A DNA stretch of 64,000 nt, taken from the NCBI RefSeq assembly GCF_001701025.1, contig NZ_CP016793.1:4898001-4962000 (forward strand), written 5' to 3'. This document shows positions 37,155 through 46,049 of the stretch, in pieces; the stretch's first letter is position 1, and each line of letters starts with the position of its first letter. The notes under the pieces were generated by a model, which did no database searches, had not been told where the DNA came from, and saw nothing but the letters and a program-made list of their open reading frames with translations. The position numbers and the translations under genes were made by a program. Origin of the DNA: Lentzea guizhouensis (lineage in GTDB: Bacteria; Actinomycetota; Actinomycetes; Mycobacteriales; Pseudonocardiaceae).

Positions 37155-37637
37155 ATGATGTCGGCCGTGTCCCTCAACCGCTACCGGTTCCGCAGCGTGT
37201 GGCACGTCTGCGCGCCTCCGGCAGCCGTGTACGAGGTGCTGTCCGACATCGCGAACTACCCGCTGTGGTGGCACGAGATCCGGTCGGCGACGAAGATCGA
37301 CGACGAGACCGGCGAGCTCCGGTGCCGTTCGTTCCTGCCCTTCGACCTCGTCGTGCGGGTGCGGCACAGCATCCGCAACCAGCAGGCGGGCTTGCTGCGC
37401 GCCACGCTGTCCGGTGACCTCGAGGGTTTCGCCAGCTGGGAGATCATCGGCCGCGACGGTGGCACGGACCTGGTGTTCGACCAGGAGGTCGTGGTCAACA
37501 AGGCGTTGCTGCGGCGGCTCGTGCTGATCGCCAAGCCGTTCCTCCGGGGCAACCACGACCTGATGATGCGCGGCGGCCTCAAGGGGTTGAAGCAGCAGCT
37601 GGAGATCAGGGCGGCGAGCCGGCCCGACACCGCCTGA
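37155..37637 (+). CDS. SRPBCC family protein (polyketide cyclase/dehydrase-like)
   Basis: A 160-residue helix-grip protein: FRSVWHVCAPPAAVYEVLSD, IANYPLWWHEIRSATKIDDE, LRCRSFLPFDLVVRVRHSIR, FASWEIIGRDGGTDLVFDQE, and a long C-terminal helix GNHDLMMRGGLKGLKQQLE. The fold forms a hydrophobic ligand cavity; roles range from polyketide cyclisation to lipid binding. Start 37155 or 37158 (two ATGs); no clear ribosome-binding site. It ends 2 bases from the convergent vWA-like gene. Confidence 0.8.
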   Translation: MMSAVSLNRYRFRSVWHVCAPPAAVYEVLSDIANYPLWWHEIRSATKIDDETGELRCRSFLPFDLVVRVRHSIRNQQAGLLRATLSGDLEGFASWEIIGRDGGTDLVFDQEVVVNKALLRRLVLIAKPFLRGNHDLMMRGGLKGLKQQLEIRAASRPDTA

Positions 37638-37639
37638 CC

Positions 37640-38845
37640 TCAGTACTGGCTCCAGATCTCCACGGCCATCCGCCCGTCGCTCGTCTGCGTGCACCTGAGC
37701 GGGGCCGCGACGTGGGCACCGCTCTCCTCGTAAGGCCATGAGCAAGACCATTCACCGGAGTCCCAGAACAAGCCCTGGCCCTGCGCCTGACCGGCGTCGA
37801 TCGCTGCCCGGTAACGGCCCGCGATGTCCATGGCGGCCCCGCAGCCGAGCCAGCCGCCGCTGAGGTCCTGCACCCGTGGCGCGCGATCACGGCAGACGAC
37901 CGGCTCCGCGCCGACGCAGTGGAAGGCCAGCTCCTTCCACACGTCCACGGGCACCTCACCGCACGGCATGTCCGTCTGCGCCCTCACGGCCTGCCACGCA
38001 CCGTCCTTGAACTCGAAGAGGACCGGCATCTCGTTCGACTCGATGGTGGTCGAGCGCAGCTGACCGAACGCGTAGCGGTCCTGTGCGCACTTGATGTCCG
38101 CGAAGACCGTGCCGGGCTCCGGCCGGTACAGCGCCTTCAGCGCGTCTGGCGTCACCTGCTCACACGGTGACTTCGGCAGCACGACCTCCTGCGCCACCAA
38201 CGACGCCGGGACCGACACCTCCTTCATCGTGGTGACCAGCTCAGCGGTGTCCTTCGTGAAACGGGTGGCGCGCGCCTCGGTCGCCTGAGCGATCGCGTTC
38301 AGCACCTTCGCCTGCTCGGGCGTCAGCTTGTGACCGACGAACCGGAAGTCGATCCGCACGCCCGCGCGTTCCGTGTGCTCCTTGATGATCGTACGAATCT
38401 CGTCGGCGTTCTTGCCGCACGCGTCGGCACCGCCCCGGGCCACCACGACGATCCGGTTGGTCTCACTGCCGCGGAACGGGTAGGTGCGCGCGAAGTCGTC
38501 GATCGCGGCGAGCACACCGCTGAGCAACGTGGGTTGGCCGGCCGGGGTGATGGCGCGGGCCGTGTCGCCGATGCGGGCGGCCTGGCCGGTGCCGGGCGTG
38601 ACGAGCTCCTCGGTGTTCGGGGCGTCGCAGGTGCCGCCGAAACGGCGCAGGGCCAGGGCGTCGTCATCGGACATGTTCGAGGCGGCGGAACTCACGGCCT
38701 CGGCGACGTCGCGGAAGTCGGCGGACTCGGAGGAGTCGATGAGGAACGTGGTGCGGTGAGCGGGGGTGAGGAACCAGACCAGGCCGCCGCTGATCAGGCC
38801 CAGCACCACGACCACGGTGACTCCGACCGGCAACCAGCGCTTCAT
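37640..38845 (-). CDS. Membrane-anchored vWA-like protein (paralogue B)
   Basis: A 401-residue protein. One span at residues 6-27 (VGVTVVVVLGLISGGLVWFL) anchors it, with the rest probably outside. A von Willebrand A-like domain follows: TTFLIDSSESADF in place of the usual DxSxS metal site, LRRFGGTCDA, and NRIVVVARGGADACG. The C-terminal part carries six to eight Cys (LPKSPCEQVTPDAL, ADIKCAQDRY, TDMPCGEVPVDVW) in a disulfide-rich domain. ATG 38845 overlaps the preceding stop (ATGA). It is a paralogue of the gene before it. Confidence 0.75.
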   Translation of the reverse strand: MKRWLPVGVTVVVVLGLISGGLVWFLTPAHRTTFLIDSSESADFRDVAEAVSSAASNMSDDDALALRRFGGTCDAPNTEELVTPGTGQAARIGDTARAITPAGQPTLLSGVLAAIDDFARTYPFRGSETNRIVVVARGGADACGKNADEIRTIIKEHTERAGVRIDFRFVGHKLTPEQAKVLNAIAQATEARATRFTKDTAELVTTMKEVSVPASLVAQEVVLPKSPCEQVTPDALKALYRPEPGTVFADIKCAQDRYAFGQLRSTTIESNEMPVLFEFKDGAWQAVRAQTDMPCGEVPVDVWKELAFHCVGAEPVVCRDRAPRVQDLSGGWLGCGAAMDIAGRYRAAIDAGQAQGQGLFWDSGEWSCSWPYEESGAHVAAPLRCTQTSDGRMAVEIWSQY

Positions 38846-40101
38846 CCTGTTCCCCCAGGCCCCTTGGCGCGCAACGAGGTGAGCTCCTCGGTCATCTTCT
38901 GCGCCTCGGCGTTGTACGCGGCGGCGGCACGGGTGTAGACGTCGAGCGGTTCGCTCAGGTTCCGCCCCGAACGAGCCGTGTCGAGCAACGTCTCCGCCGC
39001 GGTGACCACCTCGGTCTGCAACGTGCGCGGCCGCACCGACATGTCCCGCAGCCGCACGGCCTCCGGTGCGCCGGTGCGGCCGTCGAGGTCCTCGATCTGC
39101 AGGTCGACGACGGCGCGGCGGGCCTCGGTCAGCGCGGCCTCCGCGAGGTCGAAACGGCCGTCCTCCACCGACTTCGTGGCCGAGTTGAGCTTCTCGACGG
39201 TCGGGTTGAGCACGCCGACGACCGACTGCGACGAGCGCAGCACCGGTTCGAGCGTGGTGAACCAGTGCAGCACCCGCCGCAGGTACTCCGGCGAGCTCGT
39301 GAACGTCGGCTCCGGCATCGAGAGCGTCGAAGCCAGCTCCTGCAGCGGTTCGTCGTCGCCGACCTGGTAGCCGATGAACCGGAACTCGATGCTCAGCCCG
39401 GCGGCGGTCACCCGGTCGCGGATCTGCGTGCGCACGAACTCGTCGTCGGGATCGCAGGCGTCGCGGCCGTGCCTGGTCACGACGATGATCCGGTTGACCT
39501 GCCTGGCGTTCAGCGACAACGGCGTGGTGAAGTCGTTGACCGCCTCCACGATCCCGCGTTGCAGGGTGGCTTTTGTGCCTTGCCGCAGGGACTTCGCGGC
39601 CTCGGCGATGTCCTGGCGGTTGCCGGTGCCGAACCCGACGAGCTGCGTGGTGTTGTCGTCGGAGCCGCACTCGCCGCCGAAGCTGCGCAACGACTGGGAG
39701 TCGTTGTCGCCGGCGTTGCCGACGACCGTGTCCAGTGCACCGACCACGCTCGCCAGGTCGCCCTCGGCGGCGTCGATCAGGAACGCCGTCTTGTAGATCG
39801 GCGCGAACGTCGGAACCACCCAGCGGAACACCACGAAACCGGACGCCACGACGAGCACGCCCACCAGCAGCACGACCAGCAACCGGCGCACGCTCCGAGG
39901 CAGCTGCACGAACGTGGTCCGCAGCTGCGCGTTGTCGCCGATGACGAAGTTCTTGGAGCGGTCGACGTTCACCGCGTACTTCGGAGGCTCAGCCGACTCG
40001 GTGGCCTTCGTGCTGTGTGCGCTTTCGATCGCACTCGACGCCGCTGGAGTGAGCCCTGCCGGACCGGTCCGTGCGGTGATGTCGGGTCTGATCGGATCCA
40101 T
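38842..40101 (-). CDS. Membrane-anchored vWA-like protein (paralogue A)
   Basis: A 419-residue protein. The N-terminal 65 residues are cytoplasmic (AVNVDRSKNFVIGDNAQLRT), then one span (LLVVLLVGVLVVASGFVVF), then an external vWA-like domain: KTAFLIDAAEGDLASVV, LRSFGGECGS, and NRIIVVTRHGRDACDPDD, FRFIGYQVGDD. A long helical, coiled-coil-like region fills the C-terminal third (ALTEARRAVVDLQIEDL). GGGAGGCAG precedes ATG 40101. The IGDNAQ segment near the N-terminus resembles iterated motifs of NACHT/FHA-linked membrane proteins, but this is weak. Function unknown; probably acts with its neighbour. Confidence 0.75.
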   Translation of the reverse strand: MDPIRPDITARTGPAGLTPAASSAIESAHSTKATESAEPPKYAVNVDRSKNFVIGDNAQLRTTFVQLPRSVRRLLVVLLVGVLVVASGFVVFRWVVPTFAPIYKTAFLIDAAEGDLASVVGALDTVVGNAGDNDSQSLRSFGGECGSDDNTTQLVGFGTGNRQDIAEAAKSLRQGTKATLQRGIVEAVNDFTTPLSLNARQVNRIIVVTRHGRDACDPDDEFVRTQIRDRVTAAGLSIEFRFIGYQVGDDEPLQELASTLSMPEPTFTSSPEYLRRVLHWFTTLEPVLRSSQSVVGVLNPTVEKLNSATKSVEDGRFDLAEAALTEARRAVVDLQIEDLDGRTGAPEAVRLRDMSVRPRTLQTEVVTAAETLLDTARSGRNLSEPLDVYTRAAAAYNAEAQKMTEELTSLRAKGPGGTG

Positions 40102-40163
40102 CTGCCTCCCCTGGACCGGAGGATGGCGACGGGGAGGTTCGTCAGGTTTGGAATGAAAGCAAA

Positions 40164-40766
40164 TCAGCCGTTGGCCGACAGATGACGCACCAATCGGCCC
40201 AGCTGCGCGGCGTACTTCTCGGCGAACTCCGGTGTCGCCGGGTCCTCGCCGGTGAGCTGGCGCGCGGTCTCCTGCAGCGTCAGCGGTGCCGCGGCCGCCG
40301 CCATCAGCGCGAGCAGGAGCATGTTCGGGTCGAGGTCGGCGGGGATCTCGCCGGTGCTCTGGCGGGCGCGGAACATCTCGGCCTGCGCCCTGAGGAACTC
40401 GCCGTCGACCGGCGGCATGTCGCCGGACAGGTTCGCCCACGCCCACAGCCGGCCCTGGTCGCGGTTGTGCGCGGTGGTCATCACGAACGCCGCGATCACC
40501 TCGTCGAGCGGCTGGTCGGGGCTCGCCATCGCCCTGCCCTCGGTGTGCCAGGACGTGGCGATCTCGCGGTACAGGCCTTCCTTGCCGCCGAAGTAGTACG
40601 AGATCAGCTGCTTGTTCACGCCCGCGCGCGCTGCGATGTCAGTGGTGCGGGTCGCCGCGTAGCCCTTCGCGCCGAACTCCGCCGCGGCCGCCTCCATGAT
40701 GCGGGCCCGCGTGCGTTCCGGGTCGCGCTTGCGTTCCGCGGGGCTGGGCGAACGGCGTTGATCCAC
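40164..40766 (-). CDS. TetR family transcriptional regulator
   Basis: A 200-residue TetR regulator. The HTH is clear: IMEAAAAEFGAKGYAATRTT, then AARAGVNKQLISYYFGGKEG. The C-terminal ligand domain is helical (VIAAFVMTTAHNRDQGRLWAW). GTG 40766 is chosen near the conserved region; an upstream ATG at 40784 is possible. Divergent from the FAD-monooxygenase gene, with two matching palindromes between. This arrangement is the standard TetR/target pair. Confidence 0.88.
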   Translation of the reverse strand: MDQRRSPSPAERKRDPERTRARIMEAAAAEFGAKGYAATRTTDIAARAGVNKQLISYYFGGKEGLYREIATSWHTEGRAMASPDQPLDEVIAAFVMTTAHNRDQGRLWAWANLSGDMPPVDGEFLRAQAEMFRARQSTGEIPADLDPNMLLLALMAAAAAPLTLQETARQLTGEDPATPEFAEKYAAQLGRLVRHLSANG

Positions 40767-40793
40767 GGCGACACGGTAGCCCAACCTGCGTTT

Positions 40794-40809
40794 TCAACCG
40801 TCTGGTTGA
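40794..40809. promoter_or_regulatory. TetR operator, copy 1
   Basis: TCAACCGTCTGGTTGA is a 16-base near-palindrome (TCAACC...GGTTGA) in the divergent promoter region, 28 bases upstream of the TetR start. It pairs with the second copy 21 bases away. Confidence 0.7.
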
Positions 40810-40814
40810 CTTAA

Positions 40815-40830
40815 TCAACCGTGCGGTTGA
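40815..40830. promoter_or_regulatory. TetR operator, copy 2
   Basis: TCAACCGTGCGGTTGA is a 16-base palindrome with 7-base arms, 11 bases before the monooxygenase ATG. Its 21-base offset from copy 1 equals two helical turns, so two repressor dimers could bind on the same face of the DNA. Confidence 0.7.
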
Positions 40831-40841
40831 TAGTGGGCGGC

Positions 40842-42017
40842 ATGAGGATCGCGATCGCGGGTGGGGGAATCGGCGGGCTGTGCCTGGCGCACGGGTTGCG
40901 CAAGGCCGGCATGGACGTGGAGGTGTACGAGCGCGAACGCTCACGCACGGACCGGTTGCAGGGCTATCGGGTGCACATCAACCCGCACGGCGCCGCGGCG
41001 TTGCGGGAGTGCTTGCCCGAGCGGAACTGGCAGCGCTTCGAACGCACGGCCGGGCGCACCGGCGGTGACGGGTTCGGGTTCCTGACCGAGCGGCTCACGC
41101 CGTTGCTGTTGCTGGACCCCAAGGTGGAGAACCACTACTCGGCCAGCCGGATCACGTTGCGGCAGGTGCTGCTCGACGGGCTGGACGTGCGGTTCGGCAA
41201 GCGGTTCGAGCGCTACGAGCAGGGCGACGACATCACGCTGCACTTCGCGGACGGCACGACGGCGTCCTGTGACGTGCTCGTCGGCGCGGACGGGATCCGG
41301 TCGCGGGTGCGCCGGCAGTACCTGCCGCACGGGGGCAGCGAGGACGTCGGCATCGCGGCGGTCGCGGGCAAGCTGTTCCTCGACGAGCACGACTGGGTGC
41401 CGGCGGAGCTGACCGTGCGGGCGAACACGGTCGTGCCGACCGGGCGAGCGGGGATGTTCCTGGCGGTGCACGACGGTCTGGGCGTCACCGATGCCGAGGG
41501 GTTGTTGTTCGACAACGAGCGGCCGTACCTGATGTGGGCGTTCGCGGCCGCGGACCTGACCGTCCACGACGGACTCGACCTGCGCGCCGAGGTGCTGCGG
41601 CGGATCGCGCGGTGGAGTCCCGACCTGCGGCGGGTGGTCGCGGAGTCGCCGCGGGAGACGATCTCGCAGTGGCACATCAGGTCGGCGCGGGTGATCGACA
41701 GGTGGACGCCGTCGCGGGTCACCGTGCTCGGTGACGCCGTGCACGCCATGACACCGATGCGCGGGGTCGGCGCCAACGTCGCGTTGCGGGACGCGCAGCT
41801 GCTGACACGGGAACTTGCTCAGGGAGGTGATCCGGTGGCGGCGATCGGGCGGTACGAAGCCGAGATGTACGACTACGGGTTCGCGGCCGTGCGCGACTCG
41901 TTGCGGGCGGCCAGGCAGTTCGCCGACGGCGGCCCGGTGGCGCGGACGGTGTTCAAGACCGTGCTGCGGACCGCGAGCGCCGTACCTGCGCTGAAGCGGG
42001 CGATGTTCGCCGGGTAG
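40842..42017 (+). CDS. FAD-dependent monooxygenase
   Basis: A 391-residue group A flavoprotein hydroxylase. It shows MRIAIAGGGIGGLCLAHGLR (dinucleotide-binding GxGxxG), VLVGADGIRSRVRRQYLP (DG motif), and VTVLGDAVHAMTPMRGVGAN (GD motif binding the FAD ribityl). These enzymes hydroxylate aromatics, polyketides or antibiotics using NAD(P)H and oxygen. The TetR repressor next door is its likely regulator, which suggests induction by a substrate or toxic compound. ATG 42; the start follows the operator by 11 bases. Confidence 0.88.
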   Translation: MRIAIAGGGIGGLCLAHGLRKAGMDVEVYERERSRTDRLQGYRVHINPHGAAALRECLPERNWQRFERTAGRTGGDGFGFLTERLTPLLLLDPKVENHYSASRITLRQVLLDGLDVRFGKRFERYEQGDDITLHFADGTTASCDVLVGADGIRSRVRRQYLPHGGSEDVGIAAVAGKLFLDEHDWVPAELTVRANTVVPTGRAGMFLAVHDGLGVTDAEGLLFDNERPYLMWAFAAADLTVHDGLDLRAEVLRRIARWSPDLRRVVAESPRETISQWHIRSARVIDRWTPSRVTVLGDAVHAMTPMRGVGANVALRDAQLLTRELAQGGDPVAAIGRYEAEMYDYGFAAVRDSLRAARQFADGGPVARTVFKTVLRTASAVPALKRAMFAG

Positions 42018-42099
42018 AAATTCTTCAAGATCTTTGTGAACCGCACCTGGCGGCCCTGCGTGTGGATGGTGTTGGAGGGCACGAACCAGGAGGTTCACC

Positions 42100-43260
42100 A
42101 TGACACGCCTCGCGGTCTTCGCGGCGGTGACCGGGCTGTTCGCGCTGACGGCCTGCGGTTCGACCACGACCACGCAGAGCCGGCCGGTGGCGCAGGAGTC
42201 CGCGGTGGCGGTCAAGGTCGCCGAGATCGCCGAGCTCGGGTCCGTCGTGACCGACGCCAAGGGCCTCACGCTCTACCGGTTCGGCAAGGACACGCCCGGA
42301 GTGTCCACCTGCGACGGTGAGTGTGCCGCGGCCTGGCCTCCCGCAACGGTGTCCAGCGAGGACTTCGCCGTCGAGGGGGTCGCGCAGGAGCTCGTCGGGT
42401 CGATCGTGCGCGGGGACGGGTCCCGGCAGCTGACGATCGGCGGGATGCCGCAGTACCGGTTCGCCAAGGACACCAGGCCCGGCGAGACCAAGGGCCAGGG
42501 GCTGCAGGGACAGTGGTTCGCGACCGGCTCCGACGGTGCCGCGACGGTGCTGGCCGCCCGCACCGGTGTCGTGACCGGGCTCGGCGCGGTGCTGACCAAC
42601 GCCGCGGGCCTCACGCTGTACCGGTTCGACGGCGACACCGCGCAGCCACCGGCGTCCACCTGCGACGGCGGCTGTGCCGAGAACTGGCCACCGGTGCTCG
42701 TCGAGGGGTCGGCGCCGCGGGTCAAGGGAGTCGACGCGAAGCTGCTCGGCACCGTCGCGCGCAAGGACGGCAAGAAGCAGCTGACCGTGGCCGGGTGGCC
42801 GCAGTACACGTTCACGAACGACGCCAAGCCCGGTGAGGCCAAGGGCGTGACGGTCGCGAAGTGGTTCGCCACCGCCGTCGACGGCAAGAAGGCCCAGCAG
42901 AACAAGGCGATCGCGCTCACCAGCGCGACGGTCGCGGACCTCGGCGTCATCGCCACCGACAAAGACGGCATGACGCTCTACCGGTTCGACGACGACTCCG
43001 CCGACCCGCCCACCAGCAACTGCACCGGTGGGTGCGCGGAGCAGTGGCCGCCCGCCTTCGTCGACGAGGGGTTCCAGGTGCAGGGCGTGGACTCCGCACT
43101 CGTCGGGACGATCGAGCGGGACGGGAAGAAGCAGCTCACCGTCGCGGGGTGGCCGCAGTACCTCTACGCAGGGGACGAGGTCTGCGGTGATGCCAACGGG
43201 CAGGGCGTTGGCGGGAAGTGGTGGGCCACCAAGGCCGACGGATCGCGCGCCGGCCGATAA
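42100..43260 (+). CDS. SCO0930-family lipoprotein with three secreted repeats
   Basis: A 386-residue lipoprotein. The signal peptide ends LFALTACGS (lipobox Cys-19). Three copies of the ~110-residue Lipoprotein_15 repeat follow, each with a GLTLYRFGKDTPG/GLTLYRFDGDTAQ/GMTLYRFDDDSAD strand, a CDGECAAAWPP-type Cys pair, and a GMPQYRFAKD/GWPQYTFTND/GWPQYLYAGD strand. The family is extracellular in actinomycetes and proposed to function in redox or envelope processes; the role is unproven. The ribosome-binding site is AGGAGG, 7 bases before ATG 42100. A perfect palindromic terminator follows. Confidence 0.88.
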   Translation: MTRLAVFAAVTGLFALTACGSTTTTQSRPVAQESAVAVKVAEIAELGSVVTDAKGLTLYRFGKDTPGVSTCDGECAAAWPPATVSSEDFAVEGVAQELVGSIVRGDGSRQLTIGGMPQYRFAKDTRPGETKGQGLQGQWFATGSDGAATVLAARTGVVTGLGAVLTNAAGLTLYRFDGDTAQPPASTCDGGCAENWPPVLVEGSAPRVKGVDAKLLGTVARKDGKKQLTVAGWPQYTFTNDAKPGEAKGVTVAKWFATAVDGKKAQQNKAIALTSATVADLGVIATDKDGMTLYRFDDDSADPPTSNCTGGCAEQWPPAFVDEGFQVQGVDSALVGTIERDGKKQLTVAGWPQYLYAGDEVCGDANGQGVGGKWWATKADGSRAGR

Positions 43261-43271
43261 GGGGAGAGAGG

Positions 43272-43304
43272 AGCCCCGGCGGGAACGTTCCCGCCGGGGC
43301 TTTT
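43272..43304. terminator. Bidirectional terminator
   Basis: AGCCCCGGCGGGAAC at 43272-43286 is followed without a loop by its exact complement (43287-43301), then TTT. This 30-base palindrome sits 11 bases after the lipoprotein stop and 5 bases before the galactosidase stop, so it can end both transcripts. Confidence 0.8.
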
Positions 43305-43306
43305 CC

Positions 43307-45397
43307 CTATCGCAGACGAAGCAGGACGGCCTGTTCCGGTTCCAGCACGGGGAGCTGGATCCCGATCTCGGACAGCACCGAACCGGGCAGCTCCACCGGC
43401 GTCCACGGCGCCGGTTGCCGTTGTGTCAGGCCGGGCCACCCGGCGGGGGCGTCGAACGAGAGCCGGTACGTCCTGGCGGGGTCGAGTCCCGGCAGCCGCA
43501 CCCGGCGCGGCTTGTTCTGCGTCGACGTCGTGAGCTGCACGTAGCCGAAGAGTGCCTCGGACCGGTCCGCGGCGACGATCCCGTGCACCCAGGCCGCGGG
43601 GTCCGGGTGGTCGGAGTGCACGACGACACCGCTGTGCAGCAACGACCGCACGTCCTTGTAGTACTCGATCGCGGCCTGCAGCCCCGCGCGTTCGGAGTCG
43701 GTCGCCGAGTTGATGTCCCACTCGATGCCGAAATGCCCGAACATCGCCGTGGCCACCCGGAACGACAGGTCGTGCACGCGTCCGGTGGTGTGCGACTTCG
43801 TGGGGCCGACGTGCGCGCCCATCAGCTCCGGCGGCAGGAACACACCGGTCCACCGCTGGATCAGCTGGCGCTCCAGGGCGTCGTTGCAGTCCGAGGTCCA
43901 CACGCGGTCGGTCCGGGCGAGCACCCCCAGGTCGATCCGCCCGCCGCCGGACGAGCAGCTCTCGATCTCCACGTGCGGGTGCCGCAGCCTCAGCTCGTCC
44001 AGCAACCGGTAGAACGCGGCGGTCTGCTCGTGCACGCGGGAGCCGATCAGGTCGCGGTTGTGGTCCCACTTCACGAACGCGATGTCGTTGTCCGCCAACA
44101 CCGAGGACACGCGGTCGAGGATGTACGCGTAGGCCTCGGGGTGCGCGATGTTCAGCACCTGCTGGTTGCGCGACGGCGGCGGCAGCACGCCGGGACGTGG
44201 CCCGAGCACCCAGTCGGGGTGGGCGCGGTAGAGGTCGGAGTCGGTGTTGATCATCTCCGGTTCGAACCAGAGCCCGAACTCCATGCCGAGCGCGCGGACG
44301 TGCTTGATCAACGGGGTCAGCCCGTCCGGCCACACCGTCTCGTCGACGAACCAGTCACCGAGCCCGGCGGAGTCGTCACGGCGGTGCCGGAACCAGCCGT
44401 CGTCGAGCACGAACCGCTCCACGCCCATGGCCGCGGCGGTGTCGGCGAGCGAGGTCAGCCGCGCCAGGTCGTGGTCGAAGTACACGGCTTCCCAGGTGTT
44501 CAGCACGACCGGGCGGGGACGCTGCGGCCGTTCCCGCAGCTGCCGGTGGAAGGCGGCGCTGATGCCGTCGATGCCGGCGGGTGAGTACGCCGCGTACAGC
44601 CACGGCGTCTCGTGCTCCTGGCCGGGTTCCAGCGTGATCTCGCCCGGCAGCAGCAGCTCGCCGCCACCCAGCACGGGCATGCCGTCGACCGGGTTCTCCG
44701 CGTACGTCACGTGGTTGCCGCTCCACGCCACGTGCAGCGCCCACACCTCACCGGTGCGGAACGAGAACCCCGGCGTCCCCGCCAGCAGGCCGATGGTCGC
44801 GTCGTGCCCGGTGCGCCCGCGCCGGCTCTCCCGCGCCCACGTGCCGTAGTTGAACGCCTGCCGCTGCGGTGCGCGCTCACGGCTCCAGCGGCCGGTGAAG
44901 TCGAGCAGCTCGGTGGCGTGCGAGGGGACGGGCAGCGCGGTTTCCAGGCCCTCCAAGGAGTACGGCGTCTCGCCGTCGTTGCGGACGACGTGCCGCACGC
45001 GGAGCATGCCGGACTCCAGCAGCTCGACGGTGCCGGTCACGGTGAGCTGCGCGGCCTCGTCGGAGGCGACGTAGCGGAAGATCGAGCCGTCCTCGCCGGA
45101 GAACGAGGTGACCCGCAACGAGGGCGCGAAGTGCGCACCGGCGCGGTGGCCGCGCAGGCCGGGGCGACCGGAGTACCCGGCGCCCGCGTCGGGCAGCAGC
45201 GCGAGCGGGACCGGCACGTCCGGCGCGTTGTTCGGGTTGGTCCACGAGACGACGTCGACCAGGCCGCGCAGTGCGGCCTGGTCGACGTTGCCGAGCGTTC
45301 GCCCCCAGTGCGCCACGACCGGCAGGCTCGTGCCCTCGACCGTGATGACGACGCTGGAGGTGTCGTCGTGCAGGTGCACGACCTCGGTGTTGCTCAT
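43307..45397 (-). CDS. Alpha-galactosidase, glycoside hydrolase family 36
   Basis: A 696-residue GH36 enzyme. An N-terminal beta-supersandwich precedes the TIM barrel. RFVLDDGWFRHRRDDSAGLG and GLWFEPEMINTDSDLY are conserved, IAFVKWDHNRD gives the nucleophilic Asp, and ESCSSGGGRIDLGVLARTDR and WTSDCNDALERQ give the acid/base Asp. It hydrolyses terminal alpha-1,6-galactose from melibiose, raffinose or galactomannan fragments. There is no signal peptide, so it acts in the cytoplasm on imported oligosaccharides. ATG 45397 is preferred over GTG 45421. No sugar transporter is adjacent. Confidence 0.93.
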   Translation of the reverse strand: MSNTEVVHLHDDTSSVVITVEGTSLPVVAHWGRTLGNVDQAALRGLVDVVSWTNPNNAPDVPVPLALLPDAGAGYSGRPGLRGHRAGAHFAPSLRVTSFSGEDGSIFRYVASDEAAQLTVTGTVELLESGMLRVRHVVRNDGETPYSLEGLETALPVPSHATELLDFTGRWSRERAPQRQAFNYGTWARESRRGRTGHDATIGLLAGTPGFSFRTGEVWALHVAWSGNHVTYAENPVDGMPVLGGGELLLPGEITLEPGQEHETPWLYAAYSPAGIDGISAAFHRQLRERPQRPRPVVLNTWEAVYFDHDLARLTSLADTAAAMGVERFVLDDGWFRHRRDDSAGLGDWFVDETVWPDGLTPLIKHVRALGMEFGLWFEPEMINTDSDLYRAHPDWVLGPRPGVLPPPSRNQQVLNIAHPEAYAYILDRVSSVLADNDIAFVKWDHNRDLIGSRVHEQTAAFYRLLDELRLRHPHVEIESCSSGGGRIDLGVLARTDRVWTSDCNDALERQLIQRWTGVFLPPELMGAHVGPTKSHTTGRVHDLSFRVATAMFGHFGIEWDINSATDSERAGLQAAIEYYKDVRSLLHSGVVVHSDHPDPAAWVHGIVAADRSEALFGYVQLTTSTQNKPRRVRLPGLDPARTYRLSFDAPAGWPGLTQRQPAPWTPVELPGSVLSEIGIQLPVLEPEQAVLLRLR

Positions 45398-45493
45398 GCG
45401 GGCCCCGTTCACATCAAACACAAATGAACATTGTGCCGATCCTCAGATCCCGTGTCCCGGCTTGTCAAGCGTTTGAATCTGTTCGGTTGTGTC

Positions 45494-46045
45494 TTAGCCC
45501 GTGCAGTTCGGAGCCTGCTTGTAGGCCTCGTCCAGGACGGGGTGGGCGTCGCGCAGCTCGCCCAGGCCAGGGCCCTCCGGTTTCCACGACACGACCTCGA
45601 CGCCGGCGAGCAGCGCGGGAGCGTCGATGCCCTGCGGCGGGAACCTCCGCACGTTGTCCAGGTACTCCTGCAGCTTCGGCACGAGCTCGCCCAAGCCCTT
45701 GCGGCGCCCGGCGACCAGCTCGTCGCCGCGCGGGACCGGCGACGGACCGACGGCGTCGTAGGCGGCCTTGGCCTGCGCGTGCATGTCGAGCAGCTTGGTG
45801 ACGTACGCGATCACGGCTGGCCGGTCGGCTTCCACCGGTTGCTGTCCCTGGGCGAACTTCGGCCCCATCGCGACCACGGCGCTGACCGTGAGGGTCGGCT
45901 TGCCGGCGGCGCAGACCTGGTCCACCCAGGCGAGCACGGCGGCCTTGTCCGGCGCGGCCGACGACGGGGGAGACGAGACCGGCGGTGGCGAGGAGCACCC
46001 CGCCACCGCCGCGACCACGAGCACGCAGATCAGGTTTCGGTGCAC
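45494..46045 (-). CDS. Lipoprotein of unknown function
   Basis: A 183-residue lipoprotein. GTG 46045 gives a compact signal peptide (HRNLICVLVVAAVAGC) with the lipobox Cys at about residue 17; TTG 46057 is an alternative. A Pro/Ser linker leads to a helical domain with AAVLAWVDQVCAAGKPT, AQAKAAYDAVGPSPVPRGDE and LGELVPKLQEYLDNVRRF. One extra Cys near the end may form a disulfide. The start lies 5 bases after the gntP stop; co-transcription is possible, but a link with the permease is unproven. Confidence 0.7.
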   Translation of the reverse strand: MHRNLICVLVVAAVAGCSSPPPVSSPPSSAAPDKAAVLAWVDQVCAAGKPTLTVSAVVAMGPKFAQGQQPVEADRPAVIAYVTKLLDMHAQAKAAYDAVGPSPVPRGDELVAGRRKGLGELVPKLQEYLDNVRRFPPQGIDAPALLAGVEVVSWKPEGPGLGELRDAHPVLDEAYKQAPNCTG

Positions 46046-46049
46046 ACGG

